The translations under genes and the position numbers were made by a program. Below the pieces are notes generated by a model. That model did no database searches. It was given only the letters and a program-made list of their open reading frames with translations, and was not told where the DNA came from. 5,483 nucleotides of DNA from JBPYFK01 sp051984675 (lineage in GTDB: Bacteria > Actinomycetota > Actinomycetes > Mycobacteriales > Pseudonocardiaceae), in the NCBI GenBank assembly GCA_051984675.1, contig JBPYFK010000069.1, positions 1 through 5,483 on the forward strand, written 5' to 3'. Shown in pieces: positions 4,945 to 5,483 of this stretch. Positions within the stretch are counted from its first letter, which is position 1, and every line of letters begins with the position of its first letter.

Positions 4945-4972
4945 AGTGGCCTCCGCGCACGCGGAGGCCACT
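4945..4972 (+). terminator. Strong hairpin terminator after the tRNA-like RNA
   Basis: AGTGGCCTCCGC and GCGGAGGCCACT form a perfect 12-bp stem with a GCAC loop, or 13 bp counting the inner G-C. It starts one base after the acceptor stem closes. No T-run follows, as is frequent in actinomycetes. It lies 57 nt before the glycosyltransferase start, so it may end a free-standing RNA or act as an attenuator for that gene. Confidence 0.75.
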
Positions 4973-5029
4973 ATCATGGTCTGCTGAAATTCCGGTGTGC
5001 TGCACGCCGCGTCTGGCAGGCTCACGATT

Positions 5030-5483
5030 GTGCGAATCCTTTTCACGGCCGCGTCCGGCTACGGGTTGATGCTGCCGATCGTGCCGCTCGTCTGGGGTGC
5101 TCGTGCCGCCGGCCATGAGGTGCTGCTGGCCACCACCGCCGACATGACCGATGTCGCCGCACAAGCCGGCCTTCCCGCCGTGGACGTGTTCCCGGACTTC
5201 GACGTGTGGGATGACCTGATGAGGCTGGTGACCCGGCACGGCACGGATAACGACCCCGCGGAGATCGCTGCGGCGGACGGGCTGTCCGAAGAACTCGTGC
5301 GAGCTGCCCAAAGCGGTCACCCGTTCACCCTCTTCACGCTGACCATGACAGAGGGAACCATCGCCACCGGGCGCGATTTCGGCGCCGACCTGGTGGTCCA
5401 CACCTCCGACCACGCGGCCGGGCGGCTCGCCGCGACCGCCCTGGACACCGCCGCTCTGGAAATGGGCAACCGCGTTTCCTGGT
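5030..5483 (+). CDS. GT1-type (macrolide/antibiotic-type) glycosyltransferase, N-terminal part
   Basis: The 151 residues visible are the start of a GT-B fold enzyme, which normally transfers a sugar from a nucleotide donor to a small-molecule acceptor. The opening VRILFTAASGYGLMLPIVPL, then AAGHEVLLAT (26-35), is the first Rossmann strand and helix of the family that includes EryCIII and DesVII. DLVVHTSDHAAGRLAA (119-134) matches the conserved PDLVV...AGPLAA segment. The acceptor-side domain is covered; the nucleotide-sugar domain lies beyond the window. In the family a His follows Gly in G-H-x-x-P and acts as catalytic base; here that residue is L13 (G-L-M-L-P). The GTG start at 5030 has only a weak GCAGG 9 nt upstream. 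The hairpin at 4945-4972 precedes it. Substrate cannot be named. Confidence 0.85.
   Translation, partial: MRILFTAASGYGLMLPIVPLVWGARAAGHEVLLATTADMTDVAAQAGLPAVDVFPDFDVWDDLMRLVTRHGTDNDPAEIAAADGLSEELVRAAQSGHPFTLFTLTMTEGTIATGRDFGADLVVHTSDHAAGRLAATALDTAALEMGNRVSW

Noticed and set aside
4310..5413. 367-residue open frame on the - strand
   Set aside because: It runs antisense through the glycosyltransferase start, the tRNA-like RNA and its promoter. The translation has a low-complexity Ser/Arg/Thr-rich middle and no family features.

Overview
The window is GC-rich, with G/C-ending codons in its genes, GTG starts and tRNA genes without an encoded CCA. This fits a high-GC actinomycete. The RepSA-type element, macrolide-type glycosyltransferase and second-type tryptophanyl-tRNA synthetase suggest a Streptomyces or Pseudonocardiaceae relative. 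The genus is an inference.

Positions 1-1950 are the end of an actinomycete integrative and conjugative element. It carries the C-terminal part of a RepSA-family replication initiator, a 59-residue excisionase and a tyrosine recombinase, tightly packed on the + strand. A 14-bp hairpin follows, then an intact tRNA-Arg(CCT) on the - strand whose 3' end faces the integrase. The attachment site should lie in the 3' half of that tRNA. The other end of the element is to the left of the window.

Positions 2024-4085 are chromosomal genes on the - strand. greA (3597-4085) is followed by a tryptophanyl-tRNA synthetase (2229-3317). Between them is a classical attenuator: a 17-residue leader peptide with three consecutive Trp codons, mutually exclusive stems, and a 10-bp GC hairpin before trpS. 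The synthetase therefore appears to be induced when charged tRNA-Trp runs short, including under drugs that block the housekeeping enzyme. The protein belongs to the divergent bacterial TrpRS class that includes indolmycin-tolerant enzymes.

Positions 4086-5029 hold no intact protein gene. Two apparent gene stubs end tail to tail (stops at 4572-4574 + and 4593-4595 -). After them comes what looks like a complete small-RNA gene on the + strand: a near-consensus promoter (4741-4769), a tRNA-like cloverleaf (4806-4943) and a 12-13 bp hairpin terminator (4945-4972). Its acceptor, D and T arms are convincing and the anticodon stem is present, but about 70 nt replace the 7-nt anticodon loop. I do not recognise it as a known RNA, and it is the most novel feature here. 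It lies 57 nt upstream of a glycosyltransferase gene (5030 to the window end), so it could be a free-standing RNA or a regulated leader of that gene. In the glycosyltransferase the usual catalytic His of the N-terminal G-H motif is Leu.
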